Origin: G963662675 sp963662675
Lineage (GTDB): Bacteria > Bacteroidota > Bacteroidia > Bacteroidales > Prolixibacteraceae
Length of the DNA stretch: 64,000 nt
Direction of reading: 5' to 3'
Assembly (NCBI GenBank): GCA_963662675.2
Contig: CAXXHP010000005.1
Span: 124,001 to 188,000 of the forward strand
The position numbers and the translations under genes were made by a program. This document shows, piece after piece, positions 36,492 to 44,870 of the stretch (the first letter of the stretch is position 1; each line of letters starts with the position of its first letter). The notes under the pieces are model-generated. The model was not told the origin of the DNA and ran no database searches. It saw nothing but the letters and a program-made list of their open reading frames with translations.

Positions 36492-37808
36492 ATGAAAGTT
36501 TTAAAGTTTGGTGGAACATCAGTAGGTAGTGCTGAAAACATGCGTGCAGTAATGAACCTGATAACTGATGGAGAAAAGAAGCTAGTTGTACTGTCAGCCA
36601 TGTCAGGCACAACCAATGCCCTCGTTGAAATTGCCGATTATCTCTACAAGAAAAATAAGGATGCTGCCCGAGCCCAAATCAGCAAATTGGAAAAAAACTA
36701 CAACAACGTCGTAAAAACACTGTATAATGGCATCGACACAAAGAAAGAAGGGGCTAGAATAGTAAAAGCTGCTTTTGACACTATAAATTCCATAATTGCC
36801 AACAACTTCACTGAGGTTGATGAAAAAACAATACTAGCACAAGGAGAGCTTATCTCAACTGGTTTATTTACCCAATTCATGATAGAAAATGGGTATAAAA
36901 CAAAATTGCTGCCTGCTTTGGATTTTATGCGTATTGATTCAGACAAAACAGCAGATTTAAGTGCTATAAAAACAAAGATTGCAAAAGTACTTTCGGAAAC
37001 AGGAGATGCAGATTACTACATTACACAGGGATTTATTTGTCGAAATGCAGATAATGAGATTGACAATCTACAAAGAGGAGGTTCAGACTATACCGCATCC
37101 TTAATTGGTGCAGCCATTAATTCATCTGAAGTTGAAATATGGACTGATATCGATGGATTCCACAATAATGACCCTCGTTTTGTCGAAAACACAAAAAAAA
37201 TAGAACAGCTTTCATTTAATGAAGCAGCAGAATTAGCCTATTTTGGAGCTAAAATACTTCATCCCCAAACAGTATTGCCTGCCAAACTGCATAACATTCC
37301 TGTAAGGCTGAAAAATACAATGAACCCCTCGGATAGCGGAACATTAATCACCTCCGAATCCAGCGGCTCCGGAATTAAAGCTGTTGCTGCCAAAGATGGC
37401 ATTACAGCAATAAAAGTCCGCTCCTACAGAATGCTCTTAGCCTATGGCTTCCTGAAAAACATATTCGAGATATTCGAATTTTTCAAAACCCCCATCGATA
37501 TGGTTTCAACGTCAGAAGTTGCCGTGTCGTTAACAATTGACAACACCACAAAACTGGACACTATTTTAAAAGAGCTTAAGGAATACGGTGAAGTTGAAGT
37601 AGACAAAGACCAGTCAATCATTTGTATCGTGGGGGATATTATTGGAGAAGAACGTGGATTTGCAGCAAAAGTATTCACTGCACTTGAAGGCATCCCTATT
37701 CGTATGATTTCTTATGGGGGTAGCCGCTATAACATCTCTGTACTCGTTCCTACAAAAAACAAAAAACAGACACTTCAAGCGCTTAGCAAAAACTTATTAA
37801 ATGCATAG
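36492..37808 (+). CDS. lysC: Aspartate kinase (monofunctional)
   Basis: First enzyme of the Asp-family pathway to Lys, Thr, Met and diaminopimelate. It has 438 residues. Kinase signature MKVLKFGGTSVGSAENM at the N-terminus; substrate region NLQRGGSDYTASLIGAAI at about 194-211; two C-terminal ACT domains (KVRSYRMLLAYGFLKNIFEIFE and ICIVGDIIGEERGFAAKVF). No homoserine dehydrogenase is fused. It is a single-gene unit ended by the hairpin at 37821. Confidence 0.94.
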   Translation: MKVLKFGGTSVGSAENMRAVMNLITDGEKKLVVLSAMSGTTNALVEIADYLYKKNKDAARAQISKLEKNYNNVVKTLYNGIDTKKEGARIVKAAFDTINSIIANNFTEVDEKTILAQGELISTGLFTQFMIENGYKTKLLPALDFMRIDSDKTADLSAIKTKIAKVLSETGDADYYITQGFICRNADNEIDNLQRGGSDYTASLIGAAINSSEVEIWTDIDGFHNNDPRFVENTKKIEQLSFNEAAELAYFGAKILHPQTVLPAKLHNIPVRLKNTMNPSDSGTLITSESSGSGIKAVAAKDGITAIKVRSYRMLLAYGFLKNIFEIFEFFKTPIDMVSTSEVAVSLTIDNTTKLDTILKELKEYGEVEVDKDQSIICIVGDIIGEERGFAAKVFTALEGIPIRMISYGGSRYNISVLVPTKNKKQTLQALSKNLLNA

Positions 37809-37820
37809 CTAAAACGGCTG

Positions 37821-37868
37821 AAGCAGTAACCCCGAATGGTCAACATATACGGGGGTTACTGCTTTTAT
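37821..37868 (+). terminator. Rho-independent terminator after lysC
   Basis: A 13 bp stem AAGCAGTAACCCC (37821-37833) with its complement at 37852-37864, an 18 nt loop, followed by a short T run. Confidence 0.82.
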
Positions 37869-38056
37869 AAAGCCACTACCTCCAATCAATGTCCGCTTTC
37901 TGAGAAAACAATAAACAATGCCCTTTGACAGCGACATAATAACATCTCGCCAAAAGACTTCACACCTCCATACTTAATTGAGAATCAAGCAAAAGAAAAA
38001 AAGCAAAAATTTCGATTAATTTTTTCGATTTAATTTTTTTAGAAACAAAATAAACC

Positions 38057-38064
38057 TACATTTG
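38057..38064 (+). promoter_or_regulatory. -7 box of the RRM/cold-shock unit
   Basis: TACATTTG matches TAnnTTTG and lies 30 nt before the ATG at 38095. No clear -33 box is seen; the upstream is A/T tracts. Confidence 0.45.
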
Positions 38065-38094
38065 TCGCTCACACTATTTTTATTTTAATATATT

Positions 38095-38463
38095 ATGAAC
38101 ATTTTTGTTGGAAACCTCAATTACTCGATCACTGAAGATGATATCAGAGAAATTTTTGAGGAGTATGGTGAGTTAAGTTCTGTAAAATTAATCACAGACA
38201 AATTCACTAGTAAAAGTAAAGGCTTCGCATTCGTTGAAATGGCTGATGATTCAGAAGCAAAAAAAGCCATTGAAGAATTAAACGGTGCCGATGTTGAAGG
38301 TCGTTCCATGGTAGTAAACGAGTCTATCGAGAAAAAGAGAGACAACAATCGCAGACCTGGTGGTGGCGGTGGTGGTTACCGTGGTGGTGGCGGTGGTAAT
38401 AACCGTGGCGGAGGCCAAGGTGGATATGACCGCAGAGATAACAATTTCAGATCAAACTACTAA
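38095..38463 (+). CDS. Single-RRM RNA-binding protein with glycine-rich tail
   Basis: Small RNA-binding protein of 122 residues. One RRM covers 1-80: RNP2 is IFVGNL (2-7), RNP1 is KGFAFVEM (about 42-49). The C-terminal 35 residues are Gly/Arg/Asn-rich (GGGGGYRGGGGGNNRGGG), like the cyanobacterial and Bacteroides Rbp proteins, which bind mRNA and small RNA. It is followed after 6 nt by a cold-shock protein gene, so the two RNA chaperones are made together. Confidence 0.9.
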   Translation: MNIFVGNLNYSITEDDIREIFEEYGELSSVKLITDKFTSKSKGFAFVEMADDSEAKKAIEELNGADVEGRSMVVNESIEKKRDNNRRPGGGGGGYRGGGGGNNRGGGQGGYDRRDNNFRSNY

Positions 38464-38475
38464 TACAGCTTGATT

Positions 38476-38673
38476 ATGAAAGGTACTGTAAAATGGTATG
38501 ACGAAACCAAAGGTTATGGATTTATTTTGTCTGAAGACGACAAAGATATCTTCGTACACCGCTCTGGGTTAGTTAATGCCTTCGGTGGTCTTGAGCCTGA
38601 TGAGACTGTTGAATTCGAAATTGGACAAGGTAAAAAAGGTCCAATCGCAACGAACGTAACGAAAGTAGATTAA
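38476..38673 (+). CDS. Cold-shock-domain protein
   Basis: RNA chaperone of 65 residues from the ATG at 38476 (MKGTVKWYDETKGYGFIL); the upstream TTG would add only two. RNP1 KGYGFI and RNP2 DIFVHRS are present. The C-terminus GPIATNVTKVD is typical of CspA-family proteins. It is the second gene of the RRM unit and ends in a strong terminator at 38749. Confidence 0.93.
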   Translation: MKGTVKWYDETKGYGFILSEDDKDIFVHRSGLVNAFGGLEPDETVEFEIGQGKKGPIATNVTKVD

Positions 38674-38748
38674 TTAACAAGATTGAGCAGAGATCTATTT
38701 AGAGATCAGCTCTTCAATTTAAGATATTTTCACTACTTGTTCTTTTAT

Positions 38749-38777
38749 AAAGCCCGAAATGTTTCGGGCTTTTTTTT
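38749..38777 (+). terminator. Rho-independent terminator
   Basis: AAAGCCCGAAA and TTTCGGGCTTT (38749-38759, 38762-38772) form an 11 bp stem followed by a T run. It ends the cold-shock transcript; because of symmetry it may also serve the minus-strand metallohydrolase gene. Confidence 0.88.
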
Positions 38778-38793
38778 ATTCCCATGCTAAACA

Positions 38794-39558
38794 TTACAAC
38801 GAAAATAATTCTGTAGGCTTTTGCCTATAGGTCAACTCTATTTGATATTTTTCTTGCATACATTGAAAAACCGATGAAGCTTTCTCTAGTGTATTATTTT
38901 CTCCTGAGAGATGGCTCAGGAAAATCATTTTCAAATCCTGCCCAGCATGTTCTTCGATCAACTTCAACGCTTGTTCATTTGACAAATGTCCATATGCAGA
39001 AGCTACTCGCTGCTTTAAAAAATATGGATACGATCCATTAATCAGCATTTCCTCATCATAATTACTTTCCAGAAAAACAGCATGACACATTGCAACATTA
39101 GCTTTTACATGTTCACACGGATCTCCAATGTCAGTCATCACTCCAATATGCTTCCCCGCATAACTAACCCTAAATGAACATGCCTCTACGGCATCGTGCT
39201 GTTTCGAAAATGGAAAAATCTCGAACAGCCCTAAACGGAACGAAACATTAGGCTCAAACCACAATACATTTTCCGGCTGGACGGCACGCCTCATAGTCAA
39301 AAATGTTTTCTTTGTTAGATAAACGGGGACTTGCAAACGCTTGCTAAACACACGAGCACCACGAGAATGATCACTATGTTCGTGAGTTATAAGGATTGCT
39401 TTTATTTTTGATACATCTATATTCTTCTCATCAATCCGCAATTGTAATTGCCGAGCAGACAACCCAGCATCAATCAATATGGCTTCATGATCGTTTCCTA
39501 TGTAATAACAGTTACCATTACTACCTGAAGCTAAGGCACACATCTCTACTTTACCCAT
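38794..39558 (-). CDS. MBL-fold metallohydrolase, YycJ/WalJ-like
   Basis: Metallo-beta-lactamase-fold hydrolase, probably a nuclease or phosphodiesterase. From the ATG at 39558 it has 254 residues. It opens with ALASGSNGNCYYIG and has the metal motif ITHEHSDHSRGA (HxHxDH), a later conserved Asp in VMTDIGDPCEHV and His in YGHLSNEQA and LSHLSGEN. The YycJ family carries this form. Its start overlaps the aroK stop by 8 nt, which implies coupling. It is last in the parE-parC-aroK run. Confidence 0.84.
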   Translation of the reverse strand: MGKVEMCALASGSNGNCYYIGNDHEAILIDAGLSARQLQLRIDEKNIDVSKIKAILITHEHSDHSRGARVFSKRLQVPVYLTKKTFLTMRRAVQPENVLWFEPNVSFRLGLFEIFPFSKQHDAVEACSFRVSYAGKHIGVMTDIGDPCEHVKANVAMCHAVFLESNYDEEMLINGSYPYFLKQRVASAYGHLSNEQALKLIEEHAGQDLKMIFLSHLSGENNTLEKASSVFQCMQEKYQIELTYRQKPTELFSL

Positions 39559-40060
39559 GATCAACATTTAATCTTTCAAGAATTTCTTGTGCACTTATAT
39601 TCGTCCCTGAAATTAGATATTTAGCACTTTCATAGTAGGGACGTCTTTTCTCCATCATGGAATCGATGAAAGATTCCAATTCCTCCGGAGACTTCCCTTT
39701 TATTATGGGTCGTTCTGATTTTGACTTCAACAACCTATCTGCTAACTCTTGGGAGGCAACATCCAAGAACACACAATAGCCAGTCTTATTCATGACCTCC
39801 ATGTTGTCGAAAAAACAAGGAACTCCACCTCCGGTTGCGATAACAACACCCTCAAAAGAAGAAACTTCATGTAAACAAACTTGTTCCTTTTGTCTAAAGC
39901 CAGCTTCGCCTTCTTCCTCAAATATTTGAGGAATAGTTTTGAAGTATTTCTCCTCAAGGTACTTATCAAGATCAAGGAAGGATAACTTCATTTTTAACGC
40001 AAGCTCTCTTCCCAAAGTGGTTTTTCCACTCCCCATATAACCAATCAAGTAAATTCTCAT
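39551..40060 (-). CDS. aroK: Shikimate kinase
   Basis: Phosphorylates shikimate for chorismate synthesis. It has 169 residues. Walker A GYMGSGKTTLG (7-17), shikimate Asp in FLDLDKYLEE (about 31-34), IPQIFEEEGEAGFRQKE, and ATGGGVPCF are all typical. The start codon abuts the parC stop, so the pair is co-translated. Confidence 0.94.
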   Translation of the reverse strand: MRIYLIGYMGSGKTTLGRELALKMKLSFLDLDKYLEEKYFKTIPQIFEEEGEAGFRQKEQVCLHEVSSFEGVVIATGGGVPCFFDNMEVMNKTGYCVFLDVASQELADRLLKSKSERPIIKGKSPEELESFIDSMMEKRRPYYESAKYLISGTNISAQEILERLNVDHG

Positions 40061-42682
40061 TTAAAATAATGACATTTGGTTCTTATCTTCATCATCTGGC
40101 CGGTTGATTTCAAAAGGAACATCATCTTGATCCTCTTTGTCCTGATCAGTAATCACTTCCGGCACATCATCTTCATCTTTAACAACAGGCTCCAGCTCTT
40201 TAATATTTCCTACCTCATAATTAGTGAGACGCTTTCCTCTAGCCTTATGGGATTTCACGCCAATAAATTCAGAAACTTCAATTATTTCATTCTCTCTTTG
40301 AGCATTTTTCCCACCGAACTCTAGCTCAAGCCGAGGATATCGCATCCAGGTAACACTAACTAATTTATTACCCGGATTATCTCCAATAAATCCAATTCTC
40401 TTGCCTGCTATTTCTTCAATTTCAAATCGTTTAACATAGTATAATGCCTGCTCGGCATCATAATAAACTACAGATAATACTTTTGCAGAATCAAATTTTT
40501 CAATTGTTAAAATATTTTGATCAAAGTGGTTGGATAAGTCAAAATTATAGAGTTGGTAATCACCATTTTTATACAATACCAAAATCTGATCATCCCCTTG
40601 AAATTCACCCAAAAATTTAGCCCGGCCTTCTGAATTTAGTCTCAGTACATCCGGATCAAACCAAATTTTTCGACCACCAAGTGTAGAAACGCCCTTCTCT
40701 TTCAGAACAATTCGGTGTACGTCATACTTCGTAAGTATATTCCCCATTGCACCTCGTCCCTTTATGGCCAACTCTCCAAAATCCACTTCAAACATTAACC
40801 TTTTTAAGCGAGCCTTTGGCTTTAGAGTAACGCGTAGCACTTCGGCCTCTCCATTGGGGTTTGCACTAAAATACCAAATGCGCGAACCGGCAGTTCCCCG
40901 AGTTAAGTCATATTCTTTATCTCGTGTGGCTCCAGTAATTGCAAATCGTTTCATGTAGAAATGCCCTTGCTTCCCATCATGATAAACAACATTATAAATC
41001 GTTCGTTTATCATTTTTCTTAAAGATGGATAGATACTGAATATTTTTACCAATAAATGCCTTCTCTGAAACCTTCGTAATAAAATAGGTCCCATCTTTTC
41101 GAAAAACTATGACATCATCAATATCAGAACAATCACATACATATTCAGCCTTCTTTATACCCGTCCCGATAAACCCTTCATCTCTGTCTATGTAAAGTTT
41201 CTCATTGGCAACAACAACTTTTGATGCTTCTATATTTTCAAAATTCCGTATCTCTGTCTTCCGTTCTTTCCCTTTCCCATATTTGCTTCTTATGCGCTCA
41301 TAATATTCAACAGAATAAGGAATTATGTTTTTTATATGATGATTAATCTTCTTGATTTCTTCTTCAACTGACGATATATATTCATTGGCTTTATCCGTAT
41401 TGAACTTGAGGATACGTGCCATGCGAATCTCCATCAGTTTCAAAATATCTTCTCTCACGACTTCTCGTGAAAAATTCGGTTTCCAGGGATCTAAGCGTTT
41501 GTCAATATGAGCAATAGCTTCATCCATATTCTCTGACATCTCAAACCCTTTGTCCTTATAAATGCGTTCTTCAATAAATATTTTTTCCAAAGAGGCAAAA
41601 TTTAACGCATCCTGCAGCTCTCCTTTTCTGATCTCCAATTCAAGCTTGAGCAGAGAGACTGTTTGGTTGGTGTTTCGCTTTAATATTTCATGAACACCGA
41701 GAAACAAAGGCTTGTCATTTTCAACAAGACAAGCATTCGGGGAAATTGATACTTCACAATCGGTAAAAGCATAAAGTGCATCTATCGTTTTATCTGAAGA
41801 TATTCCGGGAGCCAAATGAACAAGAATTTCTACTTTATCAGAAGTATTGTCATCAATACGCTTAACCTTAATCTTATTTTTATCATTGGCTTTAATAATC
41901 GACTCAATCAATGTAGAGGTTGTCTTACCAAACGGAAGTTCAGTAATCGCAAGTGTCTTATTATCCTGCTTCTCAATCTTTGCACGAACCTTTACTGCCC
42001 CTCCTCTTAATCCATCATTATACTTTGAAACATCAATTGAACCGCCAGTAGGAAAGTCAGGGTATATTTCAAATTCTTCATTTCTAAGATGCGAAATAGA
42101 AGCATTAATCAATTCAACGAAATTATGCGGAAGAATTTTCGACGCCAACCCGACAGCAATACCCTCCACTCCCTGAGCCAGTAACAAAGGAAACTTCATC
42201 GGTAAAGTAACAGGTTCCTTCTTTCGTCCGTCATATGTAAGTTTCCATTGCGTGGTTTTTGGATTGAAAACTACATCAAGTGCAAACTTCGAAAGACGAG
42301 CTTCAATATAACGAGGAGCAGCAGAACCATCACCGGTTAAGATATTCCCCCAGTTTCCCTGTGTATCGACCAATAGTTCTTTTTGTCCTAATTGCACCAA
42401 AGCATCTCCTATTGATGCATCACCATGAGGATGATACTGCATCGTCTGCCCAATAATATTGGCTACCTTATTATAACGACCATCATCCATCTCCTTCATG
42501 GCATGCATAATTCGTCTCTGAACCGGCTTCAACCCATCATTTACATACGGGACAGCACGCTCCAAGATTACATATGAGGCATAATCAAGAAACCACTCCC
42601 GATACATTCCAGACAAATAGGTAATATTGTCTTTAATTTCTTCTGATCCTTTTTGATCTGTTCTGATATCTTCTTCGCTCAC
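40061..42682 (-). CDS. parC: Topoisomerase IV subunit A
   Basis: DNA-cutting subunit of a type IIA topoisomerase. It has 873 residues. Catalytic Tyr is in APRYIEARLS (about 127). The quinolone-determining segment reads HPHGDASIGDALVQ, so the Ser and acidic positions (80 and 84 of E. coli ParC) are Ala and Asp. A beta-pinwheel C-terminal domain is present; the last 60 residues are acidic (DEDDVPEVITDQ). It pairs with the parE gene 23 nt upstream. Confidence 0.9.
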   Translation of the reverse strand: MSEEDIRTDQKGSEEIKDNITYLSGMYREWFLDYASYVILERAVPYVNDGLKPVQRRIMHAMKEMDDGRYNKVANIIGQTMQYHPHGDASIGDALVQLGQKELLVDTQGNWGNILTGDGSAAPRYIEARLSKFALDVVFNPKTTQWKLTYDGRKKEPVTLPMKFPLLLAQGVEGIAVGLASKILPHNFVELINASISHLRNEEFEIYPDFPTGGSIDVSKYNDGLRGGAVKVRAKIEKQDNKTLAITELPFGKTTSTLIESIIKANDKNKIKVKRIDDNTSDKVEILVHLAPGISSDKTIDALYAFTDCEVSISPNACLVENDKPLFLGVHEILKRNTNQTVSLLKLELEIRKGELQDALNFASLEKIFIEERIYKDKGFEMSENMDEAIAHIDKRLDPWKPNFSREVVREDILKLMEIRMARILKFNTDKANEYISSVEEEIKKINHHIKNIIPYSVEYYERIRSKYGKGKERKTEIRNFENIEASKVVVANEKLYIDRDEGFIGTGIKKAEYVCDCSDIDDVIVFRKDGTYFITKVSEKAFIGKNIQYLSIFKKNDKRTIYNVVYHDGKQGHFYMKRFAITGATRDKEYDLTRGTAGSRIWYFSANPNGEAEVLRVTLKPKARLKRLMFEVDFGELAIKGRGAMGNILTKYDVHRIVLKEKGVSTLGGRKIWFDPDVLRLNSEGRAKFLGEFQGDDQILVLYKNGDYQLYNFDLSNHFDQNILTIEKFDSAKVLSVVYYDAEQALYYVKRFEIEEIAGKRIGFIGDNPGNKLVSVTWMRYPRLELEFGGKNAQRENEIIEVSEFIGVKSHKARGKRLTNYEVGNIKELEPVVKDEDDVPEVITDQDKEDQDDVPFEINRPDDEDKNQMSLF

Positions 42683-42705
42683 AACTTTTCAATTAATCAT
42701 TGATA

Positions 42706-44538
42706 CTACACTTCATCCCTCTCAACATACAAATTCTCAATAATGAAGCCCTGACGCTCGGGAGTGTTTTTCCCCATATAAAACTCTAGCATCTGTGAAA
42801 CCGACTCATGCTTTTTCATCTGTACAGGCTCCAAGCGAATATTCTCCCCAATGAAATTTTTAAACTCATCTGGAGATATTTCACCCAACCCTTTAAATCG
42901 TGTTATTTCAGCTGCTTTTCCAACTTCCCTAATTGCAGAAAAACGTTCTTCATCAGAATAACAATAGAGCGTTTTCTTTTTATTTCGTACCCGGAATAAG
43001 GGTGTTTGAAAAATATACAAATGTCCCTTTTTCACCAATTCTGGAAAGAACTGCAAGAAGAAGGTTATAAGTAGCAAACGTATATGCATTCCGTCCACAT
43101 CGGCATCTGTTGCAATAATAACCTTGTTATAACGAAGATCATCCATGCTTTCTTCTATATTGAGAGCCGCCTGAAGTAAATTGAATTCTTCATTCTCGTA
43201 CACAACTTTTTTTGTCAGGCCAAAGGTATTCAATGGTTTCCCCTTCAAACTGAATACTGCTTGCGTATTCACATCGCGAGATTTAGTAATGGATCCACTT
43301 GCCGAGTCTCCCTCTGTAATGAAAATACTCGATTCAGCTTTATTGTTATTTTTCTCGTTATAATGAACGCGACAATCACGTAATTTTTTGTTATGCAAAT
43401 TGGCCTTCTTTGCCCTTTGCTTTGCTAGTTTTTTTATTCCGGAAATGGCTTTTCTTTCACGCTCAGACTCTTGAATGCGACGCAACAAAACCTCTGCAAC
43501 ATCTTGGTTTTTGTGAAGATAGTTATCCAGTTCTTTTTGAACAAAATTAACCACGTGGTTTCGCACACTTGGTCCGTCTGGACCAATATCTTTTGATCCA
43601 AGTTTTGTTTTTGTTTGAGATTCAAAGACAGGCTCCTCAACCTTTATACTTATAGCAGCAATAATCGATGCCCGAATATCTGAAGGATCAAAATCTTTCT
43701 TATAAAACTCACGAATGACTTTCACAATGGCCTCGCGAAAAGCAACCAAATGGGTTCCTCCCTGAGAGGTGTGCTGCCCATTTACAAAAGAATAGTAGTC
43801 TTCACCATATTGATTACCGTGGGTAAGAGCTAATTCAATATCTTCTCCTTTAAGATGAATCACCGGATATAGAGGTTCGGCATCAAGGTTTTCTTCGAGC
43901 AGGTCTTTTAGTCCATTTTTTGACTGATACCGCTCTCCATTACAAAAAATAATCATGCCGGCATTCAGGAACGAATAGTTCTTCATCATGTTCTCAACAT
44001 AATCATTCAAAAAACGATAGCTCTTAAAAATATCGGCATCAGGTATAAAGCTCACTTCTGTACCATTAGACTCATCGCTTGGCACTACGTCCATATCGTC
44101 CAGCACTTCACCTTTGGAAAAGACAACCTCCTTTACCTGCCCTTCGCGAAATGCTCTAATGGTGAAATTTGAGGATAATGCATTCACAGCCTTAATTCCA
44201 ACGCCATTCAACCCGACTGATTTCTTAAAGACTTCTGAGTCGTACTTTGCTCCAGTATTCATTTTGGACGCAGCATCTTTCAGCTTGCCCAACGGAATCC
44301 CACGTCCATAATCGCGAATACGAACTAACTCATTTGAAACGGTTACATCTATTTTTTTACCAAAGCCCATCATAAACTCATCAACAGAGTTATCCATAAC
44401 CTCTTTCAGCAAGACATAAATACCATCATCTCCGGCAGACCCATCGCCTAACTTTCCGATATACATGCCTGGACGCCTACGGATATGCTCTTGCCAATCC
44501 AGGGTCTTTATTGAACTCTCATCATAATTTGAAGCCAT
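42706..44538 (-). CDS. parE: Topoisomerase IV subunit B
   Basis: ATPase subunit of the topoisomerase. From the ATG at 44538 it has 610 residues (MASNYDESSIKTLDWQEHIRRR). The start was chosen because a promoter box lies at 44559-44566, so longer starts would fall inside or upstream of it. GHKL motifs: EVMDNSVDEF, RDYGRGIPLG, GLNGVGIKAVNAL. Toprim motifs: FITEGDSASGSI and ATDADVDGMHI. The short length fits ParE better than GyrB. It is first in the parE-parC-aroK-metallohydrolase run. Confidence 0.92.
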   Translation of the reverse strand: MASNYDESSIKTLDWQEHIRRRPGMYIGKLGDGSAGDDGIYVLLKEVMDNSVDEFMMGFGKKIDVTVSNELVRIRDYGRGIPLGKLKDAASKMNTGAKYDSEVFKKSVGLNGVGIKAVNALSSNFTIRAFREGQVKEVVFSKGEVLDDMDVVPSDESNGTEVSFIPDADIFKSYRFLNDYVENMMKNYSFLNAGMIIFCNGERYQSKNGLKDLLEENLDAEPLYPVIHLKGEDIELALTHGNQYGEDYYSFVNGQHTSQGGTHLVAFREAIVKVIREFYKKDFDPSDIRASIIAAISIKVEEPVFESQTKTKLGSKDIGPDGPSVRNHVVNFVQKELDNYLHKNQDVAEVLLRRIQESERERKAISGIKKLAKQRAKKANLHNKKLRDCRVHYNEKNNNKAESSIFITEGDSASGSITKSRDVNTQAVFSLKGKPLNTFGLTKKVVYENEEFNLLQAALNIEESMDDLRYNKVIIATDADVDGMHIRLLLITFFLQFFPELVKKGHLYIFQTPLFRVRNKKKTLYCYSDEERFSAIREVGKAAEITRFKGLGEISPDEFKNFIGENIRLEPVQMKKHESVSQMLEFYMGKNTPERQGFIIENLYVERDEV

Positions 44539-44558
44539 ACTTTTCATGAAATTTGACA

Positions 44559-44588
44559 CAAATATAAAGAAAACAAAAGTGCCTCAAA
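44559..44588 (-). promoter_or_regulatory. Promoter of parE-parC-aroK
   Basis: On the minus strand, TTTG (44588-44585), 18 nt, then TATATTTG (44566-44559). The predicted start near 44552 gives a short leader of about 14 nt before the ATG at 44538. Confidence 0.6.
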
Positions 44589-44870
44589 ATTCCATGATTC
44601 TGTCAATAACTATCACCAAACAGTTGAAAACTTAATAACAACACGAAATAATCAGGCTCATCTTATTACGACGATTTTATCTAGTCTTCAATAGGCTAAG
44701 AAAATTATTCAAATATTAAGACACTCCCCATTGCGATTAAAAAGAAAAACACAAAGCCAATTTACCATCGGCATTAAAAATCAGACGAACTAATAACAAA
44801 AGTGCTTATTAAATAATTTTAAGGATTAAAATTCAGCGTGGGTGCCAGTTTTAACTATCTTTACGCCGAC

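Noticed and set aside
42706..44538. Calling the type II topoisomerase pair gyrase (gyrB/gyrA)
   Set aside because: The B subunit is short as in ParE, and I see no clear GyrA box in the A subunit's C-terminus; ParE/ParC fits better, though only phylogeny would settle it.
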